Part shown: one piece after another, positions 20,592 to 31,240 of the stretch
Layout of the letters: each line of letters begins with the position of its first letter
How positions within the stretch are numbered: position 1 is the first letter of the stretch
NCBI GenBank assembly: GCA_025769875.1
Contig: JAGFNK010000029.1
Location: 177,866-241,865 of the forward strand
From: Russula earlei
Lineage: Eukaryota > Basidiomycota > Agaricomycetes > Russulales > Russulaceae
Reading direction: 5' to 3'
DNA length: 64,000 nucleotides
Translations under genes and position numbers: made by a program
The notes under the pieces: generated by a model
Told to the model about the DNA's origin: nothing
Seen by the model: the letters and a program-made list of their open reading frames with translations, nothing else
Databases searched by the model: none

Positions 20592-21573
20592 GAACAAGAC
20601 CCTTGGTTTGAGGCGCGCTTTGGTGTTGGCCCTGGCCAGTTTGATTTCTGAGTCCCTTATTTCCCATACTATGTCGTGGTATCTTTTGCGAGCAGCGATG
20701 AGACTGTTTGCCATTTGTCGTGTCTTCTTTATGGCAAATCTATAGCGGCGTACTTCCGCTTCTAGGGATAGGTCTTGTTCGAACCTAAGTGCCTTGTTTA
20801 TGGCTGCGGTGTGTCTGAGGCCGTCCTTGAATAGGAAGGCATCTTTCTGCGTGAGAAGAGGGTGGGGGTAAGGATCGGCTTTAGCTCGAATGGGAATGCG
20901 GTGAGTGGCACATCCAGGACCGTAAGTAGCTAGCAGAGAAGGGAAGCCATGTGTGAGGTCAGGGAGGACAAAGCGAGGGGGGTAGCGTGTCGTCTTCATT
21001 GCCTGGATCTGGGATTAGTAAATCTAGTCCGAGGTCTCCTTCTTCCCATCCTTCTCCAAGTTCTTCCAGTTCTGTGAGCTGGACGTGGTTAGTGGGTGGT
21101 TCGTAGATGGGAGGTGGGGTCATTTTGAGGTTTGTCGGGGCGAAGTTTTTGTTGAGCAGAATGACGTTTTTGACTTGCTGGATGATGGGAGTGGTAGTGC
21201 GTGGGGGAATTGGAATGGGGTCAGGTGAAGGAGAGCGAATGTGATAGGAAGGGCTGCAAATTCTAACGGGTGAATTGACTCCTCGAGTAGGGGATCGGTT
21301 GCCGAAGGCCCTTAGTATGGTGGTGAGGGAGTCATCTTCCCATAGTTCACATGCTTGTACGATCATCGCGGTGTGTTGTGCGGTGCGTTGGACAAGTATT
21401 CTGGTGTTGATGGTTGCTGCCATCAAAGGGGAAGGTTCTCTGGACAGTGGCAGATGGATGAGCGCAGGGGAATAAGGAGGAGTAGGTACGAGGGTAGCAG
21501 TGGAAGCAGTAGGGGAGTTTTGTGTGGAGGTCATGTTGTAGTAACTGGGGGTGGAGTGGTAAGGGATAGTCAT
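20592..21573 (-). pseudogene. Gypsy-B extra ORF after the chromodomain (N-terminal part)
   Basis: Two minus frames, 21573-20959 (204 residues) and 20999-20592, overlap at a CCCCCC run near 20,978 and together form one protein that continues at 4913-4600. The N-terminal part is Pro/Ser/Thr-rich. The second part is basic and helical (Arg/Lys/Glu/Ala-rich). The complete protein would be near 430 residues and end in two CCHC-like knuckles. It begins just after the end of pol (21570). I know no standard name for it. A 3' ORF at this place is unusual for a chromovirus. Confidence 0.6.
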
Positions 21574-24131
21574 TTGTAGGTGGTGTTTTTATATTTGGGG
21601 TTGTCCAGCCGAAGCGGAGTAATATTCTTTTGAAGTTCTGGGGCGTTAAGGTTGTGATGGTCGACCCATGAGTCATCTGATGCTGGGTATCCTTTCCAAT
21701 GTATGAGGTATTGAAGTTTACGTGTTCGTCCGAACTTTCTAGCATCTAGAATTGCTTCAATTTCATATTCTTCCTCATTTTCGATGGTTGGTGGAGGTCG
21801 TGTAAACGGCGTGCCGTATTCCTCCATCTCCTTATAAGGGAGAAGTAGGTTGACATGGAAGACATCATGTATCTTCATCGATGGCGGAAGTTGTAATTGA
21901 TACGTGACTTTGGAAATTCTTTTTGTGATAGGAAATGGGCTGTATCTTTTAGGCATTAACTTGCGTGTTCCTCGTGTCTTGAGGTTCTTCGCTTCTAGCC
22001 ATACGAGGGTTCCTTCTTCCATTTCTTTGATGTCAGGTTTTAGGGGTTGTTGTTTGCGTTCTAGAAGTTGTTGGGCGTCCCGTCTCGCCTCTTCTAGTTT
22101 TTTTAGGCGATCGGTGGATGAAGGCATGTTGTTGTCTTCTAGATTGATGTTGATCTGGGGTTTGAACCCCATGAGGAGTTCGTGTGGTGATCTTCGTGAT
22201 GTTTCATGTTTCCATGAGTTATGTGCGTATTCTGCCAAGGGAAGCATTTTTGCCCAAGAGTGAGGATGGGTCGTAGTCCAGGGTCTTAGGTATTGTTCTA
22301 GCCACGCATTCATTCGTTCTGTTTGTCCATCCGTTTGGGGATGGAATGCGGTGGACATGTTTTGTTTGATGCCTAGATTTTTACATATGGCTTTTGAGAA
22401 GTTTGATGCAAATCAGGGGTCTCTGTCAGATATGATTCTTTTGGGAATGCCAAACCAGGGCATGAGGTGTTTCAGATACTCATGTGCGACACCTGTTCCA
22501 TCAATTGTTTTGTTGCATGGAATGAATTTCGTCGCTTTGGAGCATCCTTGGTTGACTATGGTAAGGATGCTGTCAAATCCTTCTGATTTGGGTAGGTCGG
22601 TAATGAGGTCCATTGATACATATTGAAAGCGGCCCTGTTCAATGTGTGTGTTGAGTGGGAAGGTCGTGGCTTTCTTTCTGGGTATATTGGTTTTGGACTC
22701 TTGGCATTTGGCGCAGCCCTTGACATATTGTTCTACAAATTGTCATAGTCTGGGTCCTTCGTAGTGTTGTTTGACTAGGTCCCAGGTGTTAGCTATTCCT
22801 GGGTGTCCTGCGAAAGGGGTATCATGAAATTGTCTCAAAATTTCTCGTTGTTTGTCAGGTTTGTCTGGTAGGTAGGTTTTTCGTGCAAGGATTTCGGGTG
22901 GTAGTAATGTGGTTTTTTGTTCTTCTACCCCCTTGTTAAGGTCTTTGTGACGAGAAAGTGTGTCGGCAATTGTGTGTGTGTGTCCAGGGACGTGTTCCAT
23001 GGTGATGTTGAAGTCTTGCATGTATTGCATCCATCTGGCTTGTCATCCTGTTAATTTTTGTGGTTCTTTAAAATAGGTGAGATTTTTGTGGTCCATTCTT
23101 ATTCTCATTGGTTTATTGGCTCCTAGGAAGAATGGTCATCCACTTTTTAATCCAAAAATTACTGCTGCTAGTTCTTTGTCGTGTGTATTGTAGTTTCTTT
23201 CTGCATCTAATAGTGTTCTGGAATAGTATGCGATGGGGTGTAAGCCGTCTTCATATTCTTGGGATATGACTGCTCCGATGGCGAATCCTGATGCATCGGT
23301 GTCTAGAACGAATTGTTTTGTCCATTCTGGGGTGCGAAGTACAGGGTAGGATACGCAAGTTTCTTTTAGGATTTGGAAGGCTTGATCCTCTTTTGTCGTC
23401 CATTTCCATTGTTTATTTTTCTTTGTCAAGTCGTTCAATGGTCTGGCTTTTATAGAGAAGTTAGGTATGAAGTTTCAATAGAAGTTGCAGAATCCCAAGA
23501 AACTTCTGACTTCCTTTAATGTTGATGGGGTAGGCCAGTCTTTGATTCCTTTGACTTTGACGGGATCCATAGTTATTTTTCCTTCTCCTATGATTACTCC
23601 GAGGTATTCTACCTTTCTTTTGTGGAATTGGCATTTTTCTGGTTTTAGGTAGAGATCGTGTTGTTTCAACTTGGATAGTATGTGGTTGACTTTAGATGCG
23701 TGTTCTGTTTCGTCATTCTTTGTGGCAATAATGATGTCGTCCATGTAGATTTTCAACCATCCCTGTGCGAGTTCTTCTTGAAAAATGTCGTCCATCATAG
23801 TTTGAAAGGTAGCTGGAGAGTTTGTCAGTCCAAAGAACATTACTGTAGGTTCAAATAGTCCGTTGCTGGTCTTGAAGGCTGCTTTCCATTCGTCACCTTC
23901 TTTAATTCGGATGTTGTTATAACCCCATCTAACGTCGAATTTGGTGAAGAGTTCCTTTCCTGCTAGTGCGTGGATAAGTTCTGGGATTAAGGGTAGTGGG
24001 TACACATTGGGTATTGTCCATTTGTTTAGATTTCTGTAATCTTGTACTGGTTGAAATTTGCCATCCTTCTTTTTTATAAGGAAGAATCCACTGGCGTATG
24101 GTGAGTTGGATCTTCTTATTTGTTTGAGTCG
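21570..24131 (-). pseudogene. Gypsy-B RT (most), RNase H, integrase and chromodomain
   Basis: Reading on the minus strand: RT with FFLIKKKDGKFQPVQDYRNL, KFDVRWGYNNI, FGLTNSPATFQ and the catalytic IYMDDIIIA; RNase H with VLDTDASGFAIGAVIS and NTHDKELAAV; the integrase HHCC zinc region (HPGIANTWDLVKQHY...C..C); the integrase core with DLITDLPKS, ISDRDP and STAFHPQTDGQTERMN; and a C-terminal chromodomain (LQYLIHWKGYPASDDSWV) that defines chromoviruses and targets methylated-histone chromatin. TGA stops at 23136, 23043, 22743 and 22413 sit at positions such as DRDP-R-FAS where relatives have Arg. Confidence 0.9.
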
Positions 24132-25091
24132 TGTCATGAACCATTCTCCGGAGAGGGCCCTTGAAGGACCCTTCCTTATAGGAGGAAACCCAGCCTCTAT
24201 GGTGTCACCCTGTTCACACGAGCAAAAGGGGTGAGTAGAGGTGTCCACAATATCGCGCGTGCATTGTTGCGCGAGCGATTCTCGGCACAATCGACATACA
24301 GCAAGCCCCACTTAAAGGCAACCCTTCTAGCAACAAAAGACAGCATTAGGGCCTTCCTAAGGACCCTTTGGAACGACCTTAGGAACTCTACAATAGGTAC
24401 TAACCTAGTATCAAAGGCCCTACAACGCGTTATTAGACCAACTCTAATAACTATAGAACGAACTATAAGGCAACACTAAGGACCTTAATAGAAGTACTAG
24501 GGTAGACTCTAAGGACCCTAATAGAACTATATAAGGGCCTTATAAGATAACACTATTCCCTAACCAAACTACAAGTCCTCAAATGACCAGCCCTAAACTA
24601 ACTAACAGGAAATGAATCAGGTGCTTGCACGTGCACTAAAGCAGTGAACATGTGGACAATGGAAGCTCTTACTCATCAAGAGAAGCTTCTTACTCAGCAG
24701 CTTACTGAGCATGACTGAGCATGCTCAGTAAGCGTCCTCCGACTTCTTACTCATCACTCTATGGTGCTTGATAACAAGGTTATGACTTGTTCCCTATTTA
24801 GCAGTTCTCTTGTAGTATATAAGCGCTCAATAAAGTAGCGGACAGTCCTCAGACTGTCCATTTGTTTACGGCACTCTCCATTCCTGGGATACTCCTTCAG
24901 GACCATCCCCTTGTGACTATCCTGGCCTCTTCCCTGCGTGATTGTTCTACTCTCACAGTGACAATACCTCTCTGGTATTTGTTGCTCCTCTGGACTTTAC
25001 TCCTTGCCCACACGGTCTTGGACGTCTATCGACTCATCTTCGAGCTTATCCCTCGCTCTTGAACTGGATAGTTCAACAGTGAGTCTTGACA
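24132..25091 (+). repeat. Solo LTR-A (960 bp, full length)
   Basis: TGTCATGAACCATTCTCC...GAGTCTTGACA, with perfect TSD AGTCG (24127-24131, 25092-25096). It interrupts Gypsy-B pol at the start of RT. It is the longest and cleanest LTR-A copy, useful as the family reference. Confidence 0.95.
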
Positions 25092-25864
25092 AGTCGTAAG
25101 TTTTGTTCGAGGAATTTTCCCTGTTCCTCTTTTTCTTTAGGTGAAAGGGGGTATACCCTACAGTTAATTGTTGTTGGGGCGTCTGGTTTTAGGTCGATGG
25201 CGTGGTCCCACTTTCTTGGTCCAGGGAATCTTTCCGATCCTTGTTCCATAAATACTTGTCTGTATTGGTGATATCGATGGGGGACTATTTCCTGCCAGGT
25301 TTTTGGTCTATCCTGTATTTGTGATTCCGCCAATTGTTGTGCTATGGTCATTTTGCATATCTGGGTTTGTAGCCATAGTTCATCGCCTTCTTCCCAGTCT
25401 GCTAGTGCTTTGATCCATGCCGGAGTTTCTTGGCTTCCTTTGAGGGTAATCCTTCCCATAATGGTTCCTTTAGACCAATTTATTCTTGGGTTAGTCGATT
25501 CTAGGAATGGATATCCTAGAATAATATCGTCTTGTCCTATGTCTGCGACCAGAAATTGGTGTGTATGTCTTTGTCCTAGCAATTTCAGTTCCAATTGGAC
25601 GGTTTGGGTGACTTTCCCTGAATGGTTAAGCGTTCCATCGACATTCTTGACATTTCTGGCTGGGATTAGTTTTTTGGTTTGTAGGTGCAGTTCTTTTGTC
25701 AATTTGGGAGATATGAAGCATTCAGTAGCCCCGCTATCTATCAAGGCTGTTTTTTCGGCTTTGTTCGATCCAATGTAAATAGTAGTCATCACTGATATTG
25801 ACTTTCTTTGAGACTTGTACATGGAGTCGATACCTAGAGCTTGAGCAATCGCCATTATGCTCAA
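25092..25864 (-). pseudogene. Gypsy-B protease and start of RT
   Basis: A 263-residue minus frame. The aspartic protease motif TALIDSGATECFIS is followed by the flap-region DIILGYPFLE, about 90 residues later, of normal spacing. The C-terminus runs into the RT N-terminus (KWDHAIDLKPDAP, CRVYPLSPKE), which is cut by solo LTR-A. Joined across the TSD, it continues into IRRSNSPYASGFF at 24,100. Confidence 0.85.
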
Positions 25865-25989
25865 GCATCCGAAAAATCCTCTTCCTTGTCCTCACTATCT
25901 CCCATCAGGGCTTTAATAAAGGCTTCTCTTTCCACTACAGAAAGTGCCTTTGCCGCCTTTGCGAGTCTATCGGTTGTGCTCTCTTCGAT

Positions 25990-27561
25990 TATCTCCACGA
26001 CAGAAGATTTGGATGTGGTGGTAGTTGTGTTGGTGGCGCGCGCGCAAGTTGTCTTGCGTTTCAGTTTCGTGGGGCAGTCGCGGGCTAGATGTCCTTGCAG
26101 AGAGCACTGGAAGCACCTTCCTTTCTCTCAATGTTTCTGTTTCTCGGCTTCAGTGACCGCTTTGCAAGCGGCGCCTGCACTGGTGTCCATCGCATTTGGG
26201 TCATGCAGTGGAAGTCACGGGCGCGCAGGTGTGGCGTTGTTCTGGTTGTTCCCGCGGTTGGCCCAGGCCGAATTGACAAGTCGTCCCTAAGGTCTGTTGT
26301 TTTGAGGTTGATTAAAATTGCGTCCGCATGTGTTAGAGTGGTCTGACAAGATTGCGCGTTTGCACATCCAGACCCTGTGGTGTTTCTGTGCCGCCGCAAC
26401 CCAATCTACAAATGATGTGGGGTCTTCTAGGTCGAGGCACGATTCAACCAGGGACCATGGGAGTCCCCAGGCGAACAGCCTCATGACTGTCAGTTCGTCA
26501 ACGTCGAGCCCCACACGTCTTGCCAACAATTGGAATTCGGATATGTAGTCGTCTAGAAGGCCATCCTTCATCTTTAGTTCTTTAAGCCTGTCTTGGGCCT
26601 TCTCGCGTTCCGCGTAGTTGGTAAACGTGCGACGGAATTGCTGTCACAGCGCTTCCCATGCTGTGAGCCCCAGTGGGATGTTGGTGGGGTCGTTTTGCAC
26701 GTCTTCAAGCCACTGATCCATGGCTTCAAGCCATCCTTCAACCTTGGGTCCTTTCATTAGTGAGAGAAAGTAAGCACATTTCTTGATCAGGTCTCTAGCA
26801 ATTTTGCTATCATGGTTCATGGACATGAACCTGTTAAACGCGACTAGAAATGCATGTGTCCACACACGGTCGCCATTGAAGAATTCGGGGGGAATTCCTT
26901 CAAGTTTTCCGTTGTTGGAGTTGCGTGCATTGCAGTCATGGTCTGCACGCGTATTGTGGTCATCGGGGTTGGGGTCGGGACTCGGGGGTCGTATTCTGCG
27001 GCCTCCCATTCCGGGGAATGAGGCGCGAGTGGGGGGTTGTGCCGTTCTGGATGACGTGGGTTGTGGTTGGACAGGATCAGGGTTGGTGGCGGCGACAAAA
27101 ACATTCGTCATTGTCGCTGGCTCGAGCTCCATTGGAACGTGGGTGGTAGGGGCTGGTCCCGGCGTTGGGGCGTGGCTTGGGGCTCTGGATCTGGGAAGGG
27201 GTGCTCCAGAGGCTGTCAGTGTGGTAATATTGATGCCTCGGAGAGGGCTCTGTTGAAGTCTAAAGGCCGGGTGAGCAACGCGTGTTGCTTCCCATGTGTC
27301 TCCACGCCTCATGATTTTGAACCAGAGGCCATACAGGTGGCCAAGGGCTACTTTGGCACCCATCCAGTTGGCATAGTAGCTGGTCCATGGCACGTTGTCC
27401 TGTTGTATCGTATAGAATTCGACACCATTGTCAAACATTGTTATGCTGGGGACATTCTTTTCTTGGTCAGGCAGCAGTTCAAAAGGGCACTTAAGGGCAG
27501 CTAGTCCTTCAATGGTTGGGATTTGATACCCTTTGGTCTTCCAGTCTCGAGTTGTGGTCAT
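25990..27561 (-). pseudogene. Gypsy-B Gag
   Basis: A 305-residue frame (27561-26644), then 26571-26287, then a short knuckle frame, all in order. The middle is Pro/Ser/Thr-rich. The capsid part contains PPEFFNGDRVWTHAFLVAFN, and the second frame contains YISEFQLLARRVGLDVDEL. A CCHC knuckle CFQCSLQGHLARDC lies at about 26,060-26,100. TGA at 26644-26646 (AL-stop-QQFRR) and TGA before the knuckle at about 26,130 interrupt it; both fit loss of an Arg CGA codon. Confidence 0.8.
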
Positions 27562-27624
27562 TTCGAGAGTGAATCAGTATATTGTTTGAGGGAGCGTGTG
27601 GTTCGGGGTCAAGGGTTCGAAAGG

Positions 27625-27636
27625 TAAGCTTGTTCT
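27625..27636 (-). promoter_or_regulatory. Self-priming primer-binding site, Gypsy-B
   Basis: On the minus strand AGAACAAGCTTA lies 2 nt after the 5' LTR. It is the exact reverse complement of TAAGCTTGTTCT (minus, 27913-27902) inside the LTR. That motif is 33 nt downstream of the LTR TATATAA (minus, 27946-27940), the expected transcript start. This matches the Tf1-type self-primer. Confidence 0.78.
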
Positions 27637-27638
27637 AA

Positions 27639-28131
27639 TGTCACCGACTAGGGGCGGTGTCACTGACAAATCATTTCATGCGCAAGATATGCGCACTGAG
27701 TCGAGCAAGACGATTAGTTCTCGTGAGGTTTGAGGATCTCAGAGACAACACAGCGAAGGCTAGTGTGTTCCGTGGAGAGGAAATATAACAGATGTGTCTT
27801 CGCATCTGAAGACTTAGAGAATGGAGAAGATTTCTGAGTTGATTGCTTGATTCCCTGCAAGCCTACAGTCCCAAAGCTAGAATCCAGTGATATTTCACAA
27901 GAGAACAAGCTTAGGGCTTGTTCTCTTCTACAGACAGGTTTATATAGACAATGTATCCTATATCAAATAGTGGACACAAGGTAACGGTGAGGCAATCAAG
28001 ACTAGAACACGTTGGAAAGTAGTGGTACATGCGAGGTCAAGTGAGTCATGAAAACACGCGGGAATCGTCAGGTCTGTCCGGGTAGGCTTGTCCGGTTGCC
28101 AGTCCGGTCTGAGGAACTGATACTTGTGACA
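27639..28131 (-). repeat. Gypsy-B 5' LTR (LTR-B)
   Basis: Plus-strand ends TGTCACCGACTAGG and CTTGTGACA. TATATAA on the minus strand at 27946-27940. A GAGAACAAGCTTAGGGCTTGTTCTC hairpin region (27901-27925) overlaps the predicted RNA start. Confidence 0.92.
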
Positions 28132-28136
28132 TATAT

Positions 28137-28210
28137 GCTGCCTATTGTCTGTTCCAACCCTTGCCCACCTGCTCCTGAGTCCTTAGTGATCAGCAGTATG
28201 TGTTTTGACA
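28137..28210 (+). repeat. LTR-C right remnant (host LTR of Gypsy-B)
   Basis: GCTGCCTATTGTCTG...TTTTGACA completes the LTR-C copy that stops at 4095. Confidence 0.88.
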
Positions 28211-28252
28211 GCATGTGCAGATACTGTACAATTCAATTGTGATCTGGCATTG

Positions 28253-28872
28253 TGTTACTGAGTGGTTTGGGGTCCAGAAGATGCCAGAACAACCAAACTA
28301 TGGACTGCATTGTTTGCATCATGCATGCATCAGATCTTGACTGTTTATGTCCATTGATATCATGTTTGGAATGCATTGATCATATCTTTCTAGGGACGTA
28401 CTGAAGAAGCAATGAATAGCATTGCTTCTGTCCCAGATGTTCCTGTACTGCCACATACATTGCTTCCCTGATTGGGAAAGTACTTATGACACCGAGATTG
28501 CTACTAGGGAAGCACTTAATGCTTCCAGCACCAAGACTGTTTATACAGAAGCAATATTGCTTCTATGAGCTGCCTTTTGCTTCTATAGCACCAACCAGTA
28601 CTACAGTAGCATGAACCTTATCCCTGAGGGCTATATAAAGCCCCCAGTTAGTAGCAGTTGAGCCTTAAGCTCAACTTGGTTTGCCAATCCCAAACAGTTG
28701 ACTCCTACCCCATCTGCAGAGCCCCTCTTATCTTGTTGCCATACTCCAGAAGGATCTAACAATCCTTCACCTCCACGAGTATTGCTTGCTTGACTCAAGC
28801 ATATCTGCATTGGTAGGATGCATTCATAGATGCAACCATTGATCTTATTTAAGGCACTTTGGAGCCTTAACA
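28253..28872 (+). repeat. Solo LTR-D (620 bp)
   Basis: TGTTACTGAGTGG...GAGCCTTAACA, with TSD CATTG at 28248-28252 and 28873-28877. TATA box GCTATATAAAGCCCC at about 28,630. Confidence 0.93.
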
Positions 28873-28877
28873 CATTG

Positions 28878-29377
28878 GCATCCTGTTTTCTTAGATTCAA
28901 TCTTGCATTTCTGCTCAGGTTTCTTTTTCACAAATTTTGATCCCCCTCCCAGGCATCTGATGCAAACAAATGTAGATGTGCTGCTTGGACCAGAGTGGCC
29001 CCTTGTTGGATTGGGTCAAGGACACAACAGATTGAATAGCATGTGCTTCTTCTTCTTGCCAGCACCACATGTCAAACTCAGCTAGACTACCCCATTGATT
29101 AGGATAGTTGCCCTTTTCTTGGTTGTAAGTGAAGCTGCCCCACTTCCTAGAGGTGGCAGGAGTCTCTGTGCCATTGGCAGGGAGATTCTGGGTGTTTCAG
29201 GACAAAGCAGCACATGCTGTTTGGTTGAGATCCATGTTGAGATCCATGCAAAACATAGCAGGCAGGGCAGTCAGCACACTCAGCCAGTCATGATCATTGT
29301 CTTGGGAATTGCAGTAGGAACACATGAGGTAGTGATTAGGATGACAGGAACTGGATAGCAGGAACTGGAAAGGTTAC
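28878..29377. other. Unassigned spacer
   Basis: About 500 bp between solo LTR-D and Copia-2. Only short frames; no motif or repeat end recognised. Confidence 0.3.
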
Positions 29378-29902
29378 TGTTGTGATTCCCGACCGCAGGT
29401 GAGCTCGATCGCAAGCACACGAAGCCGAGTGAGGGATCCCCTCACTCGGAATATATACCCAGGACTGCTCTTAGCATCTCCAAGTAGAACTAGCTATTTA
29501 CACTCATTTCGTACCTAGTCTAGTCAATTGACGTAGATGCTGATTGGGTCGACTGACGTTCCGTCATTTGGATACCATTCGCTTACCTCCTGCCTACTTA
29601 AATGAGTAGATAGTTTACCCTTGCTCCTCAGTGATCACTCACACGCGCGAGTCACTGAGGTGTGTTTCCACTTACTTATCGTTCCTTTCGTTCCATAAAG
29701 CTCATACTTGAATAGTACAGTCGTTACATTATTCAGGTAAATATATATCCACAGTGATCGCTCACGCGCGCGAGTCACTGAGTACAGTCGTTACATTATT
29801 CAGTGATTCCCACATGTGCGAACGTGCAGGTCCTCTTCGACGCTGCATACACTCATGCATAACAACCCTTCCATACCCCAAATAGACTGTTTAGTTTCTA
29901 CA
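29378..29902 (+). repeat. Copia-2 5' LTR
   Basis: TGTTGTGATTCCC...TTTCTACA. Seven transitions against the 3' LTR, all at CpG in one of the two copies, plus one T/G transversion. TATA-like AATATATACC near 29,448. Confidence 0.95.
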
Positions 29903-29914
29903 GGTTATGGGCCC
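29903..29914 (+). promoter_or_regulatory. Half-tRNA(iMet) primer-binding site / gag start
   Basis: GGTTATGGGCCC immediately after the LTR; ATG at 29907-29909. Same arrangement as Copia-1. The start frame is broken near 29,954 by an extra base (CACTGG against CATGG), so gag would reopen at 29956. Confidence 0.75.
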
Positions 29915-31240
29915 TGGACCTCAATCTGCTTCAACGTCTTCTGCCACCTCCACTGGTGCCAACACCCACCCCCGCAACTTTTGATCAGCTGCCAGCAGTT
30001 ATTCCCCACCTCGAGTTGAATGGATCGAACTGGGCTGTCTTCACCATGCGGTTCCGTCAAGCCATGGAAGCCACGGACCGGTGGGGGTACTATGATGGAA
30101 CAAGCCCGCGACCTGCCCCAGCCAAACCTAAGACCCCGACCGAGGACGAGGACTTGGCCATGAAGGCTTGGGACCGCAATGACCGTATAGGGCACTTCCT
30201 GCTCTGTCAACGTTTGCCCGACGCAGTTGCAGTACGTTTAGCAAATCTCCCTACAGCACAGCAGTGTTGGGAGAAGGTCTCTCAGGAGTACCAAGTGAAG
30301 AGTGAATATGCACAAAGCGACCGCCTCCAGGTGTTCTTGGACAGTCGCTGCGCTAAAGGCGCGGATGTCCGAACCTTCCTTCAGGACCTCCGCTTCAAGC
30401 GTGAAGAGCTCAGTGCATCCGGGGTCACCATTTCCGACGCTGAATACCAACGCACCGTCCTCCGCAGTATTCCGGACGAGTTGGCGCGCTTCGCGTCGGG
30501 ACTAATGACAGTGGCCCAACTCACTAACAGCACCTGCAAGGTGCCCATGGACTCCCTCATCGACTCCATCTGCGAGGAGGCAGACAGAATAAAGACCCGC
30601 CGTGGGCGCAGTCACCAAGGCCAAAGCTCGGGCAAAAAGGACCAGCAACCGGACGAAGCTCTCGCTGCTCACGGGTCCGACGGCGCCAAGAAGAAGCGTC
30701 GCAAAGGGAAATGCCACAATTGTGGAAAGCAGGGACACTGGGCGCGTGAGTGCCGCTCCCCAAAGAAGGAGGAGAATGCGGCAGCACAGCCCGCATCCAC
30801 ATCCACCAGCACCCCGGCACCCACTCGATCAGAGAACAGGCCTGTAGGGTCAGCAAATGCCGTCATCGATGAGACAGTCGAAGCAGACGGGTTTTGGCTG
30901 GCCGAGGAGGCAGAGGGCAGCGCACACACCTCCTGGCGCCGACCTGGACCCCTCTTTCGGCGGAGCAAATGACACGATGCACGCACACGACATGGAGGAG
31001 ATGGCCGCAGCGTCAACCAGGCAATCCTGCTCAGGGAGGCGGAGTCCGCGTCGAACTCTACGACTGCGGAGCAACGAAACACATTAGCCCCTACAAGGAG
31101 GACTTTACTGAATATCGACCCCTGTCCCCTCCCATAACTCTTATCACCGCAAATCAGGAGCAGTTCAAAGCAATCGGCATAGGATCGCTCACTGTGCCAG
31201 TACCTAATGCAGGAGGACGGGGCACGCTGAGGCTCCATGG
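29907..31240 (+). pseudogene. Copia-2 Gag and protease
   Basis: A 338-residue frame (29956-30972) carries the copia Gag and the CCHC knuckle CHNCGKQGHWAREC (about 30,713-30,754). An extra T near 30,934 shifts the frame before the protease. The protease region reads ELYDCGATKHI, so the catalytic Ser/Asp environment DSG is changed to DCG. Protease would be inactive or weakened. Confidence 0.8.

Larger units (their letters stand above)
4096..28131 (-). mobile_element. Gypsy-B chromovirus (minus strand), host of the nest
   Basis: LTRs at 4096-4594 (3') and 27639-28131 (5') bracket a minus-strand Ty3/gypsy element. TSD TATAT is present at 4091-4095 and 28132-28136. Order along the minus strand: LTR, self-priming PBS, gag (27561-about 25990), protease-RT-RNase H-integrase-chromodomain (25864-21570, split by solo LTR-A), an extra 3' ORF (21573-20592 continuing 4913-4600), polypurine tract and LTR. 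About 15.7 kb of foreign DNA (Gypsy-A with its own insertions) separates 20591 from 4913. Several TGA stops and frame breaks make it inactive. Confidence 0.9.
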
